Source: Gracilaria gracilis
Lineage: Eukaryota; Rhodophyta; Florideophyceae; Gracilariales; Gracilariaceae
DNA length: 64,000 bases
NCBI GenBank assembly: GCA_030374805.1
Contig: JARGSG010000183.1
Location: forward strand, 1,054,001-1,118,000
Direction of reading: 5' to 3'
Shown here in pieces: positions 10,664 through 20,281 of the stretch. The position numbers and the translations under genes are program-made. Position 1 is the first letter of the stretch. The number at the start of each line of letters is the position of its first letter. The notes beneath the pieces were generated by a model. That model saw only the letters and a program-made list of their open reading frames with translations. It was not told the origin of the DNA and did no database searches.

Positions 10664-11549
10664 GCTTGTTTCAGCAGACGGTGCAATGAATCAAACGGGT
10701 ACGTTATGTGTCAGGGTGGGGGGGGTTAGTTACTAACTTGTGTACTACGTATCTAGCTAGAGTGATTCATAAACGATTACTGTGCATGTAATGCATGTAC
10801 AGGCAGTGGCCGCGTGGAACAAACTGAGAATTGGAAGGTGTGTAGGTACTGTACCGTTGTATGTAGGTTGGGCGTTGATGAGGAATGGCGAGAACTCTCA
10901 AGTGGTTTTATCGATTGTGTTATATCTATTGCGCTAGAGAAATGGATGGGTCGTAATTTACGACTCGTAAACGATACGGATACGGACGTGGAGCGATCAC
11001 GGCGTGGATGATGTTGATGAAAGTTGGGCACGAGGCAGCGGCGGCGGTGTGGCGATGCGACACGTGCTGAGCTGCGAAACAGCTCAAAAAGGGCGGCGGG
11101 CAAGAGCGTTTGAAGATTTGAAAAAGGGTCGTGTAAGACGATGATGCAGCAGCCGTAAACAACGACCTTGTTGCCCCGCTCGCAATGATGAGAGCAAGGC
11201 GCGAGCCGCTGCGGGAACGCACTGCGACGGCGGCGCGACGCAGTTGGCGCACATGTGAACGGCGAGTTGCACGCGCAGCGCCGCGACCTGGCGAACAATA
11301 CGTAGCGCGCAGTGCGCCGCGCACACACGCGCGGCGCAATTCAGCTAAGGCGCTCTGCGCTCACCCCGCCGACGCCACTGTCTACTGTCCGCCGCCGTGC
11401 CAAACCTCGGGCACGCGCGCACGCACAACGGCCAACTGCCAACAACGGCGCGCGTTTACACCGCACGTCTCGCCCCCAAAATTTAGGACAGCCTGTCACA
11501 CGCGCGCCGTGCGCCCGTGGGCGCCACACGCCTCCAAACGCGCGTCGTA

Positions 11550-12530
11550 CGGCACACACCCTCCACCGTGCGCGCCGCGTCGCCCGCCGCCGCTACCAAC
11601 TCTCTTCTCACCCGTTCGTTGCGTCCTTCTCGACTCGCTGCACTTGCTCTTCGCCCACCGTCTGCGCCGCCCGTCTCCGTCGTCGTCGGTGTCCTGTCCC
11701 CTTCCCCTTCGCGCGCTACTTGCTCTTTGCGTTTGCTTCCTCAAGTCGCCTGCGCTTGCCCCCCCCCCTTGCCGCGCGCGCCCGTGTGCAAAACCCTTCG
11801 TCGCAAGCACCCGTCCGCCTGCGCTCACGCGCCTTCGTTACGTCCAACTGTGTGCATCGCGACGCCGCGAAGCTCACGTACCCCACGCGCCGCCGCCAAG
11901 CCCGTCTTACCTTCGTTGCGCGCCGTTCCTAAACCCTCTTCACCCCCGCCCCCCTCCCCCTCCTCCTCCTCCCCATCACCAGCCGCTCCCAACCGCACCC
12001 GCGCCTCGCACGCCAGCGTCGTTGCCCAACACGCGCGATTTCCGTCCGCCTCCGTGCCGTCGCCGCCGCGCCCACTGCAGCAGCAGCAACAGCAAGCAGC
12101 AGCTCCGTCGTCCTTGTCATACCGTTCACGTGGTGTGTGTGTGCGTGTGCGCACGCAGCCGTGCAAATCAATTTCCTTTTTGGGCGCGCAGCCTCGCGCC
12201 GGCCTCAGCTTCCATTTCGTGTCGCCTCATTCGTACACCCTGCTTTCATCCTCCTCCCCTCCCCACCCACCCCCCCCATCACCTCCTTCTCATCACCGCT
12301 CGTGGCGGTCATGTACTAATGAGGCTTGGAAACTCCTCTGATCACGCCCATTTCCCATCACGCCTTCACCTCGACCACCCACAACAAATTCACCCGCTGT
12401 CACACCGCTCGCTTCCCGCGCTTCGTCCACCCCCCTCTTCAACTGTCGCCAGTCTGCCGTCGCGCCTAGCTTCCCCGCCTTCTCCCCAGCGCCCCGCTCA
12501 ACCGCGCGCCCCCATTTCGCGCAAGCGCCC
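11550..12530 (+). promoter_or_regulatory. Long pyrimidine-rich leader of F-box gene 2
   Basis: Nearly 1 kb upstream of the F-box/SPOC gene is strongly C+T rich on the sense strand, with many CCC, TCCTCC and CGCC runs. All three forward frames stay open, but the translations are Pro/Arg/Ser-rich and protein-unlike. I read it as a promoter plus 5' untranslated leader. Comparable pyrimidine-rich leaders precede the PP2A gene and two bZIP genes here. Confidence 0.45.
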
Positions 12531-12540
12531 CGCCTCCCTC

Positions 12541-13746
12541 ATGTTCAACTTCTCAAAGCCTGCTGCCCGCCCGCGTTCAGCCTCTGACCAACAAATACAG
12601 GTGCTCACCGACTTGGACAACCACCACCGTCCGGACCATTCGCAGATTCCGTGTCCGCGCGACCACCAGCAGCAGCTTCAACCGCGCCATCTGCCACTGC
12701 ACCAGTGCACCGACGTTGTGCACCACTCGCACGACCTGCGCGATGACGACGATGCTGCTTCTCACCTCTTCCCTTTCCATGAGCCTATGCTAGGTAGTCC
12801 CAGTACCGCCGCAAAGCGCATGAGGTCGTGCGCTGACTCGGACACGGGAAGCTCCAGCTGCAGGGACTTTGACGAGCCTGAGGTTGTTGCACCGGACTCC
12901 GTACCTGCCCTTGTCCATGACGTCAAACGTATGCTCGAGTACGTTTCGAGCAAGCCCTCGCTGCAGACTGGCTCCGCTAGTTTCTTACGCGACTATCTGC
13001 GCACAATGCTCATGCAGAATGCACACTCTGCCTCGGAGGCCATTCAGGCCGCGAGCAAGGCTCACCGCGCTGAAGTGATTGCCGGTCGTCGAAAATCGAG
13101 AGAGCCGTTCAACAAGATTCCGGATGAGATCGCCAAGCATGTGTTTGGTTTCCTTGGTGGAAGAGACCTCGCACGTGCGCGCGAGGTTTGTAAGAGGTGG
13201 AACGACTTTGCAAGTGAGGAGCGACTGTGGAAGAGACTTTGCACTCAGAATTGGAGGTCGTTAGAGACCGATCACTATCTGTGGCGCATCCTGGATAAGG
13301 AGATTTCTCCGGGAGACCCCAACTGCTGGCGTAACATCTACCCAAAGATTGAGAAGACGCCAAAGTGGACATGTCGCCTGCAGAAAACAGGTCGCTTCAT
13401 TTGTAACTTGATTGCACATCAGATCTCTGGTACTCCCATTGGCGATGTGGGTCTGCCCAATGTTTTGGTTGTGGAACGAAGGTTTAACATTGTGCATCTA
13501 CAAACCTTTATACTCAATGATGCTTCAGTTCTTTATTTTGAACCGGAGTCAGAAGAGGATCGTCATGGCTTTGATGAGTTCATTGAGTACCTCAACAAGA
13601 GAACACGTGCTGGACTTGCATTGGAGGAGCAACGGAGGTTCATCTTCATTCCGCCATGTGACTACACCCGTACAAAGATAGAATACCATGGGCGCAGTCT
13701 TCTTGGTGTCGTACAAAACGCCTACAACCCACTTGGACCATTATGA
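12541..13746 (+). CDS. F-box / SPOC-like domain protein 2
   Basis: 401 residues from the ATG at 12541; an in-frame ATG at 12319 would add 74, and the frame is open back to 11185. The first 180 residues are low complexity (His/Gln/Ser). The F-box lies at about 190-235 (IPDEIAKHVFGFLGGRDLA, VCKRWNDF, LWKRLC). The SPOC-like domain (about 275-398) has GRFICN, FNIVHL, FDEFIEYLNKRTRAGLAL and RFIFIPPCDYT, matching the SPOC helix and terminal PPC motif. It is a likely SCF ligase adaptor with a phosphopeptide-reading module (inference). AATAAA at 13841 is the probable polyadenylation signal. The 3' two-thirds is duplicated at 19668. Confidence 0.8.
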   Translation: MFNFSKPAARPRSASDQQIQVLTDLDNHHRPDHSQIPCPRDHQQQLQPRHLPLHQCTDVVHHSHDLRDDDDAASHLFPFHEPMLGSPSTAAKRMRSCADSDTGSSSCRDFDEPEVVAPDSVPALVHDVKRMLEYVSSKPSLQTGSASFLRDYLRTMLMQNAHSASEAIQAASKAHRAEVIAGRRKSREPFNKIPDEIAKHVFGFLGGRDLARAREVCKRWNDFASEERLWKRLCTQNWRSLETDHYLWRILDKEISPGDPNCWRNIYPKIEKTPKWTCRLQKTGRFICNLIAHQISGTPIGDVGLPNVLVVERRFNIVHLQTFILNDASVLYFEPESEEDRHGFDEFIEYLNKRTRAGLALEEQRRFIFIPPCDYTRTKIEYHGRSLLGVVQNAYNPLGPL

Positions 13747-14537
13747 TTATCGCTCGCAGTACGTGTCGTGTGTGGAGTAATGTATTCAACGAAGATCCGT
13801 AGATTACCGATTGCAGCTGTCATACCTTTGTAGCGTCGAGAATAAAAAGGAAAGAATTAGAGTTCATCTGAAGAGTTGTCGCTCTTGTAGATACGACTTC
13901 ATCATGTCCTGAGCCGAGCCGTTTCGCTCTTGTGAACTCGTTTACTTCTTTCCCAACCGCAAATTGTCTCTGCGGCCTTGTCAAGGGGTTGGTCACGCCG
14001 AACCGTCTTCCGAGAAACGCACTCGTCTCCTGTATCTAGTGCTTTTGTTTTGGAGTGAGCCCTCGTTCTACATTTTCGCCTTTGGAAAACAGTCATCAAC
14101 CAGAAAATCGTTCTGAGACTCTGGACAGGCACATTGATGCTCACATTGATGCCCGAGATAAGGTTCAGTGCTACGTCTCTATTTGTTCTTCGCTTCACGT
14201 AGATCACCTTCGGCCAAAACTATGATACACTCATTCAGGGCCAAAACGGGTCAGAGCTTTATGAACAGCTTTCATTCGAGGAGAAAAGTAACACCACTGT
14301 AACTTATATCTCGTTTACTTCATACCAATGTCCTGTATGCATGATCTGTTTTGATCGCATTATATATGCGCGTGGTCTTGTGTTATTTTATGATGTTCAT
14401 GAAACTCTAAACGAGGTTCCACAGAAGCTGATCATTACCTTTAAGAAACAGAAGACTCTGATCAACCAACAAGCCGCAACAATGAGCGTGGAGCGAACAA
14501 AGGTTCCCCCTTTGACCTCGTCATGCCGTTGTCTGTT
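13133..14537 (+). repeat. Segmental duplication, left copy
   Basis: About 1405 bp covering the end of F-box gene 2 and its downstream flank is repeated at 19668-21071, over 99% identical by eye. The match begins inside the F-box codons and ends in non-coding DNA at GTCTGTT. One single-base indel separates the copies (near 14505). Without the transposon the copies would be about 0.8 kb apart, so this is a tandem duplication. Confidence 0.93.
13841..13846 (+). terminator. Polyadenylation signal AATAAA
   Basis: An AATAAA hexamer about 95 bp after the stop codon of F-box gene 2, at a normal distance for a 3' untranslated region. The same hexamer is in the duplicated copy at 20376. Confidence 0.5.
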
Positions 14538-14546
14538 AACCCACGT

Positions 14547-14918
14547 TAACCCTTTTGAGTCGCTTTCTTCTCTTGTAAACAAGGGGAGCTGGCTCCTTGA
14601 AATTCTGAAGCCAGCTAACCTTGGCTCCTTAGAATTCTGAACTCTGAAATGCTATCTCCCCCTTTCCCTTCTCTGCCTGTTGCACCCTTGGAATAAGCCG
14701 ATAAGGAATTATATCCAACTCTTTCAGAGCAGCTTTGTATCGAAGTGAGATCAGATTGCATACGGAACAACAGGTTTACAATGGTGCTCTTGATGGTCAA
14801 GGTTAGCTCTACCTGAAGCTTACCTTTCCTATGATAGGACTCTTACCGACGCACCCAACACAATTTTGACAGGTGTACAGCTTTTGGCCCCTTTCTAGCT
14901 CTCAGCTAGGCTGCAAAG
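14547..14918 (+). repeat. Diverged dispersed repeat, copy A
   Basis: Aligns with 22111-22416 over most of its length, about 80% by eye with several indels. Both begin TAACCCTTTTGAGTCGCTTT and share TCTCTGCCTGTTG, ATCGAAGTGAGATCAGATTGCATAC (in part) and GACGCACCCAACA. It is much more diverged than the neighbouring F-box duplication, so it is an older event or a separate repeat family. It carries no gene. Confidence 0.75.
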
Positions 14919-15200
14919 AGGTCATTTGACACCACTGCAGCAGGCCGTTCAGATGTTTGTCTCACAAGCAGCGTTGCACAAGTCCAATAAATTTATAGGC
15001 TCCGAAGAAAATTTATAAGGAGTCCTCCTCGTCTTCCGTGAGTGTGTCACGGCTTCTGACACGCAGAATAGTATTCAACGTGTAGCACTCAATGGAAGAG
15101 TCTACATTGAATACAATCGCCAGTGCATGAGTTCCTGGGGAGCGGTATCTTTCCTTACAATCTTCCCAAGAAGCAGCCCCGACACCGATCTGCCAGCTTG

Positions 15201-15247
15201 GCGAGCAGCCATGTCCTGCCAATATTCGGCAGGACATGGCTGCTCGC
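15201..15247. repeat. Perfect 20-bp stem hairpin inside the hAT element
   Basis: Arms 15201-15220 and 15228-15247 are exact reverse complements (GCGAGCAGCCATGTCCTGCC and its complement) around a 7-nt loop. It lies in the subterminal part of the hAT element, upstream of the transposase, where it could bind transposase or shape the transcript. Confidence 0.85.
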
Positions 15248-15615
15248 GGTATGATACGTGTCCGTGTAGTCCTTTGGGGACCATCCGACTCGCAGGCTAC
15301 GTTCCAAAACAACGCGCCGCAAAATGCGCCATAGAACGTGGCTCACGGCGTTAAAAAATTTACGGGACGCCAACACTGAAACCGAGAATAGATTGCTCTA
15401 TCCTTGCGAAACGAACAAGCGAAATAACTAGGACGAGAACCATCCAGCACAGAGTACCTACTTTCCTGCTCCACTCTTCCTCACGTCTACGCGTCATACT
15501 CCTGCCGAACTTTGTTTCCTTCTCACCAACCTATGTTCCGTAAGCCCCATTTTCACCCTTAACAAGGGACGAATATAATTTCCTGCCCACATTCGCTTGC
15601 CCACATTCCCGATAT

Positions 15616-18075
15616 ATGTCCAACAACAACCATAACCCGGTTGGGGAGTCTCAATCCTCTACATCGCGCAAAGCAGGGCGCAAACGGAGCTGGTGGCCTA
15701 CAGAATGCTTTTCACTACAGCCCGATAATGACGGGTCTTCCGCCTCTGATAACCTCTATACCACCTGCAACGGTTGCGGGTGGCAGACCAAATCGGCGAC
15801 TATGAACGCAACGCAGCTCGGGCAGCACCTTTTACAATGTGACTTTACGTCACCAACTACGCTTGCGAGACTATTGAAATCTCCATCTATGCTCCGTGCT
15901 TACCAGAAACTCGGATCGTCATCTGAGGTCTACGGAATCCCCCTCACGCCTGCCAAAAGACGCTATGATTCTCTTCGAACTCCTGTACCGCCCGCTCCTC
16001 ATCAAGACCTCCAGGCACGTGCGCCGGATACTACGTGTTCTGATTGGATGTTTTCAGGTACTGATCAAAGGAAGGCCTTCGAGGCAAAACTGTCGCGATT
16101 TAATCAACTACTCACGCGGTTTGTGGTCAACCATATGCTGCCTTTCAGCATTTTGACACGCAAAGAAGATGAGAATGAGCTCTGTGAGCTCATAAAGCTT
16201 CTTGATCCACGGTTCGAAAAGCACATACCCACCATAGCCCGAATGGCCGGGAAGAACGTAAAGGGCTACTATGAAACGCAACTCAAATTTGTGAAGTCTG
16301 CAATTACGTCGTCGCTAAAGCAATCATATGGGACACTAATCTTTGACGGGTGGACGGACGCTAGTTCACAGAATGTAACTAATGTGCTGCTGACTATAAC
16401 GGGTATGGACAGGTCAAGAACGTCGTATTTCCTTCGATCAATATATACGGGATCGACCAGTTGCGACGCATCACTGTACGCTAACATTGTTGACTCTGTG
16501 TTTCAGGACTTCGGCGAAATTACGCGCGTGAGCGGGGTCGTGAGCGACAATACAAGTTCCTGCGTGAAGGCTAAAGAGGAACTGGCTAAGCGACACAACC
16601 ACATTATACCCAGCCAAGACCAGACGCATGTAGCTAACCTGTTAATGCAGGATATAGGAGAGCTCCAATGGATCAATGAGATACTGGGTACTGTTTCGCG
16701 TGTTGTGAGTGACTTGAGGAAGCACTCAAAGCTGTACTTCAGGTTCAAACAGCTCAAAGAGCAGTATAATAATAACCTCCGTAACAGTGGATATGTTACA
16801 ACCCAGAGAGAGCTGGATGAATATGGAAGGGTTTTGCCAATTAGGACAGCGGTCTTGCCAATGCATATGGCCACGACACGATTTGCGAGTTCCGAGGGGA
16901 TGCTGTACTCCTTCATAAGGAGCCAGCCTGTTTACCGGGAACTCGTTGAATGTCCAGACTTCTCTAAAACCTTGTATGGTGGCAGGAATGCCCAGAAGCG
17001 CGATTATTTCCAGGCGACAGTTCTAGACAGTTCCTTGTTCACCAAGTGTTTGGACATATATCACCCCTTCAGACTCATGCGACACTATTTACGCATATTT
17101 GACGAAGACACCTCAGTGATTTCCGAGGTGTACCTGGCGACGAAACAGTTGCAAAGCCAACTCTCGGCTCTGCCTTTGACCCCGTTCTTCACAGCGGAAA
17201 GAAAGGAGCAAGTCATGAGCACTTTTCGGCGTCGATTACAAGACGAATCACGGAAGATTCCACTCTTGACATCTTTACATTATGTGGCTTACTATCTGGA
17301 CATCAGGAGTGTGAACGAAGAGTTCACTGAGCACAGCGCGGCTATACTGAAGCACATTCGTGCATTTGTGGCATCAGATGTTTACCCGCCAACTCAGAGG
17401 CTCGCGAGCTCAGGAGGTGTGGATGGTGCCGTACACCGTCTCTTTGAGGAGTTCAGCTTCATTCGTTTGTCTTGGAGAGCGCAGGCCGACAATCCGGCCC
17501 AAAGAGACGTCTTGATGGCTTTCAAGAACATTCCCGTAGTGTACTGGATACAGTACAGGGACAGTCCTTTGTTGAGGGAGTTTGCGCTTCGCATTTTATC
17601 CGTCAGCCCATCCTCTTCGAGTGTAGAGAGGAGTTTCAGCCTCCAGGGCAGGATACGGACTCCCACACGCAACAGACTCCACCCAGTGAAGGTGGAGAAA
17701 ATGATATTCTGTGCGTTCAATCGTGCGCTAACATCGCGCAAACGTAACCTCAATAACAAGAGGTACAGGCCTACCTTTGGGAATACCAGTGGACCACAAA
17801 TGCCTGGAGCCGCATTGGACACTGCCGCTCAGACGCACCCAGAACTACCTGGAACCAATGCGGGAAACGATACTGCAACAGAACCACAAGTTCCGTCGGC
17901 AACAGCAGGAAACACCGACCATTTCGAGTCGTACTTTAACTTCGATCTTCAGGTAGAGGACTTGAACACTGATGGACCGGCGAGCACAGAACCTACGTTT
18001 GCTGAATGGGATGATGAGGAAGACGACAGTGAGGATCTTCCAAACACCGCTGTTATGCGTCGTCTGTTTGACTAG
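15616..18075 (+). CDS. hAT family transposase
   Basis: 819 residues from an ATG. A BED-type zinc finger lies near the N-terminus (C51-x2-C54 ... H71-x3-C75). The RNase H-like core opens with LIFDGWTDASSQN (DUF659 type, first catalytic Asp), continues with GVVSDNTSS (candidate second Asp) and includes the Glu of SSSSVERSFS near residue 675 (candidate third). The hAT dimerisation region is at about 630-700 (YRDSPLLREFALRILSVSPS ... RNRLHPVKVEKMIFCAFN). The acidic, Pro/Thr-rich tail has no known role. The frame is uninterrupted, so the enzyme may be functional. It catalyses cut-and-paste transposition. Confidence 0.93.
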   Translation: MSNNNHNPVGESQSSTSRKAGRKRSWWPTECFSLQPDNDGSSASDNLYTTCNGCGWQTKSATMNATQLGQHLLQCDFTSPTTLARLLKSPSMLRAYQKLGSSSEVYGIPLTPAKRRYDSLRTPVPPAPHQDLQARAPDTTCSDWMFSGTDQRKAFEAKLSRFNQLLTRFVVNHMLPFSILTRKEDENELCELIKLLDPRFEKHIPTIARMAGKNVKGYYETQLKFVKSAITSSLKQSYGTLIFDGWTDASSQNVTNVLLTITGMDRSRTSYFLRSIYTGSTSCDASLYANIVDSVFQDFGEITRVSGVVSDNTSSCVKAKEELAKRHNHIIPSQDQTHVANLLMQDIGELQWINEILGTVSRVVSDLRKHSKLYFRFKQLKEQYNNNLRNSGYVTTQRELDEYGRVLPIRTAVLPMHMATTRFASSEGMLYSFIRSQPVYRELVECPDFSKTLYGGRNAQKRDYFQATVLDSSLFTKCLDIYHPFRLMRHYLRIFDEDTSVISEVYLATKQLQSQLSALPLTPFFTAERKEQVMSTFRRRLQDESRKIPLLTSLHYVAYYLDIRSVNEEFTEHSAAILKHIRAFVASDVYPPTQRLASSGGVDGAVHRLFEEFSFIRLSWRAQADNPAQRDVLMAFKNIPVVYWIQYRDSPLLREFALRILSVSPSSSSVERSFSLQGRIRTPTRNRLHPVKVEKMIFCAFNRALTSRKRNLNNKRYRPTFGNTSGPQMPGAALDTAAQTHPELPGTNAGNDTATEPQVPSATAGNTDHFESYFNFDLQVEDLNTDGPASTEPTFAEWDDEEDDSEDLPNTAVMRRLFD

Positions 18076-19292
18076 AATATTGCAACGCGCTGTCAATACA
18101 GGCGTAAGCCTCTACATCAAAAGACCGCACTGGAGAGAGATCAGGGATATGGAAGTGAACGCTGTTGCTTTCTTGCTTTGCTTGGTAGATACCGAGGATA
18201 CGCTCGTACTCGTGCTTGGCGCCACTTCGACAGCGTCCTATCAACGCACAGCCAACAACCACTTCCTCTTTTCATGTCCCATGCTTAGAAACGGCAACAG
18301 TCCTCGCTTTCGGCTTCGTACACTTCTGCCCTAATGATGTCTTCACTACACCTTTCTTCCTGAATTTTCTCCATCACTCGCGACGGCGCCTTGCGCTTGA
18401 GACGTCTACTCCAACGAAGACACCAAAAGGGATTCGTGGTGTCACAAGTTATAACAATTCGGTCACGACCTGTGAGATGGCGCACATTCCAGAGACAACA
18501 AAATGATGTGAGTTAGAGAGATGGGTGTAAGTTCAAAGCCAAAGATTGTCAGTCAGGTAAAGAATGTCAATATAAGAAGATTTAACCTACGCGTTGTCAC
18601 TCAGACATCCACCCACATTGTGGCAGGCGGTAGAAAGAGTTCGGTTACCACATTTACATTCGTGTGTAATCACATAACCAGAAATGTAAAGAGGACTGTT
18701 TTTCGGCACTTTAGGATTTGTTGTGTGCAGTAATTTCGTTCTGTACTGAGGTTGTGGCTTACGTTGAGTGGGTGGCGTTAGGGAAGTGAGAGTGTTGGTT
18801 TCACTTTCGGAAGATGCTTGCATGTCCATTGAAAAGAAAATACGAGAAAGACGTGAGATGGGGCACAAAGTGTGAATGACAATGTGGGGTGGGGAGTATG
18901 GGCACAAATGTTGGTAACTGGTAAACAGGAACAGTAACCATTGTTGAGATCTGCCTTCTTAAGTTGTTGGCGCTTAGTATAACTAAGTTACTAAGCGGCG
19001 CTTGCAGTGAAGACAAACGGAATATTTTTGCGTTTTCATCCACTTACATAATGGCCCGCGTTTATTGGAACGAGCATGCATATGCGAAAAGGGTCAGCGG
19101 CCTGAGTGAACTCTTGAAATGCATGTGTTGCAAAAACACGTCACGGTTTTTTGCTTTTGTCTAAGTTTCTTCAAAACCGCGACAGAGGCCTGTGGCTGAC
19201 AAAGTTTTTGACTCCGGGGGTGTGACGGAGGGGAGAAGGAATAAATTTATTCAAGTTGTGCAACGCTGCTCACAAGGGGTAAAACGCTAACG

Positions 19293-19631
19293 CTAAAAAG
19301 GTACCTTCGGTAGATACAACGAACGAACGAAATGAATTTTATGCAGTAAGGCGGTTGACTCTGATAGCGGAGCCACACGTCGTCTATTTACAGCCACTGC
19401 TGTACATTGCAAGACCACTCGCTCTAAAGCGGCTGCGATTGTCAGGTACTCCCCACCTGGCCGAGATCCCCGTACTTGGCTGCACCATTGTGCTATCCGT
19501 CGCAGGAACCCTTTAGCCGCCTCGCCCATGCCACCATAGACGTCGACTCCAAACGGAACAAACTCGATGTTATTGGACGTGCATAAGCTTCGGTATTTCT
19601 CAGGTTTACATGTGCAGTCACCAGGTGACAC
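19293..19631 (-). pseudogene. Retroelement polyprotein C-terminal remnant
   Basis: The minus-strand frame includes KPEKYRSLC, then IEFVPFGVDVYGGMGEAAKG and FLRRIAQ. This resembles the extreme C-terminus of non-LTR-type reverse-transcriptase polyproteins, where a basic helix precedes an F-x-P-x-x-x-D-x-x-G-G motif. Only about 110 codons remain, and there is no start codon or upstream catalytic domain. The fragment ends next to the breakpoint of the F-box duplication at 19668. The family assignment is from memory of the motif pattern and is moderate. Confidence 0.5.
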
Positions 19632-19636
19632 AATAG

Positions 19637-20281
19637 ATGAGCGAAGAGAGTATCAGCACTACGATCCCCAAGCATGTGTTTGGTTTCCTTGGTGGAAGAG
19701 ACCTCGCACGTGCGCGCGAGGTTTGTAAGAGGTGGAACGACTTTGCAAGTGAGGAGCGACTGTGGAAGAGACTTTGCACTCAGAATTGGAGGTCGTTAGA
19801 GACCGATCACTATCTGTGGCGCATCCTGGATAAGGAGATTTCTCCGGGAGACCCCAACTGCTGGCGTAACATCTACCCAAAGATTGAGAAGACGCCAAAG
19901 TGGACATTTCGCCTGCAGAAAACAGGTCGCTTCATTGGTAACTTGATTGCACATCAGATCTCTGGTACTCCCATTGGCGATGTGGGTCTGCCCAATGTTT
20001 TGGTTGTGGAACAAAGGTTTAAAATTGTGCATCTACAAATGTATATACTCAATGATGCTTCAGTTCTTTATTTTGAACCGGAGTCAGAAGAGGATCGTCA
20101 GGGCTTTGATGAGTTCATTGAGTACCTCAACAAGAGAACACGTGCTGGACTTGCATTGGAGGAGCAACGGAGGTTCATCTTCATTCCGCCATGTGACTAC
20201 ACCCGTACAAAGATAGAATACCATGGGCGCAGTCTTCTTGGTGTCGTACAAAACGCCTACAACCCACTTGGACCATTATGA
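19637..20281 (+). CDS. F-box / SPOC-like domain protein 3 (truncated duplicate)
   Basis: 214 residues. The first 11 codons (19637-19667) are new sequence at the duplication junction; from residue 12 it copies F-box gene 2. It lacks the long low-complexity N-terminus and the IPDEI start of the F-box, so Skp1 binding may be impaired. Seven residues differ from the parent, all in the SPOC-like half: C to F, C to G, R to Q, N to K, TF to MY, H to Q. Two of these (the Cys and the Arg) are shared by gene 1 and gene 2, so copy 3 is the derived one. Expression would need a new promoter from the upstream DNA. It could be a pseudogene, but the frame is intact. Confidence 0.6.
   Translation: MSEESISTTIPKHVFGFLGGRDLARAREVCKRWNDFASEERLWKRLCTQNWRSLETDHYLWRILDKEISPGDPNCWRNIYPKIEKTPKWTFRLQKTGRFIGNLIAHQISGTPIGDVGLPNVLVVEQRFKIVHLQMYILNDASVLYFEPESEEDRQGFDEFIEYLNKRTRAGLALEEQRRFIFIPPCDYTRTKIEYHGRSLLGVVQNAYNPLGPL

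Larger units (their letters stand above)
14969..19268 (+). mobile_element. Complete hAT DNA transposon, 4300 bp
   Basis: Ends: the left end starts CAGCGTTGCACAA and the right end finishes with its exact reverse complement TTGTGCAACGCTG. A second matched block (AATAAATTTAT) lies 4 bp further in on each side. The element is flanked by an identical 8-bp target duplication, CTCACAAG, at 14961-14968 and 19269-19276. An 8-bp duplication and ends starting with CA are hAT hallmarks. It contains one intact transposase frame (15616-18075). Intact ends, duplication and frame together suggest a recent, possibly still active insertion. It sits in the spacer between the two F-box gene copies. Confidence 0.93.

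Noticed and set aside
11185-12540. 452-codon N-terminal extension of F-box protein 2
   Set aside because: All three forward frames are open through this C/T-rich stretch and the translation looks non-coding, so the start was placed at 12541 (12319 remains possible).
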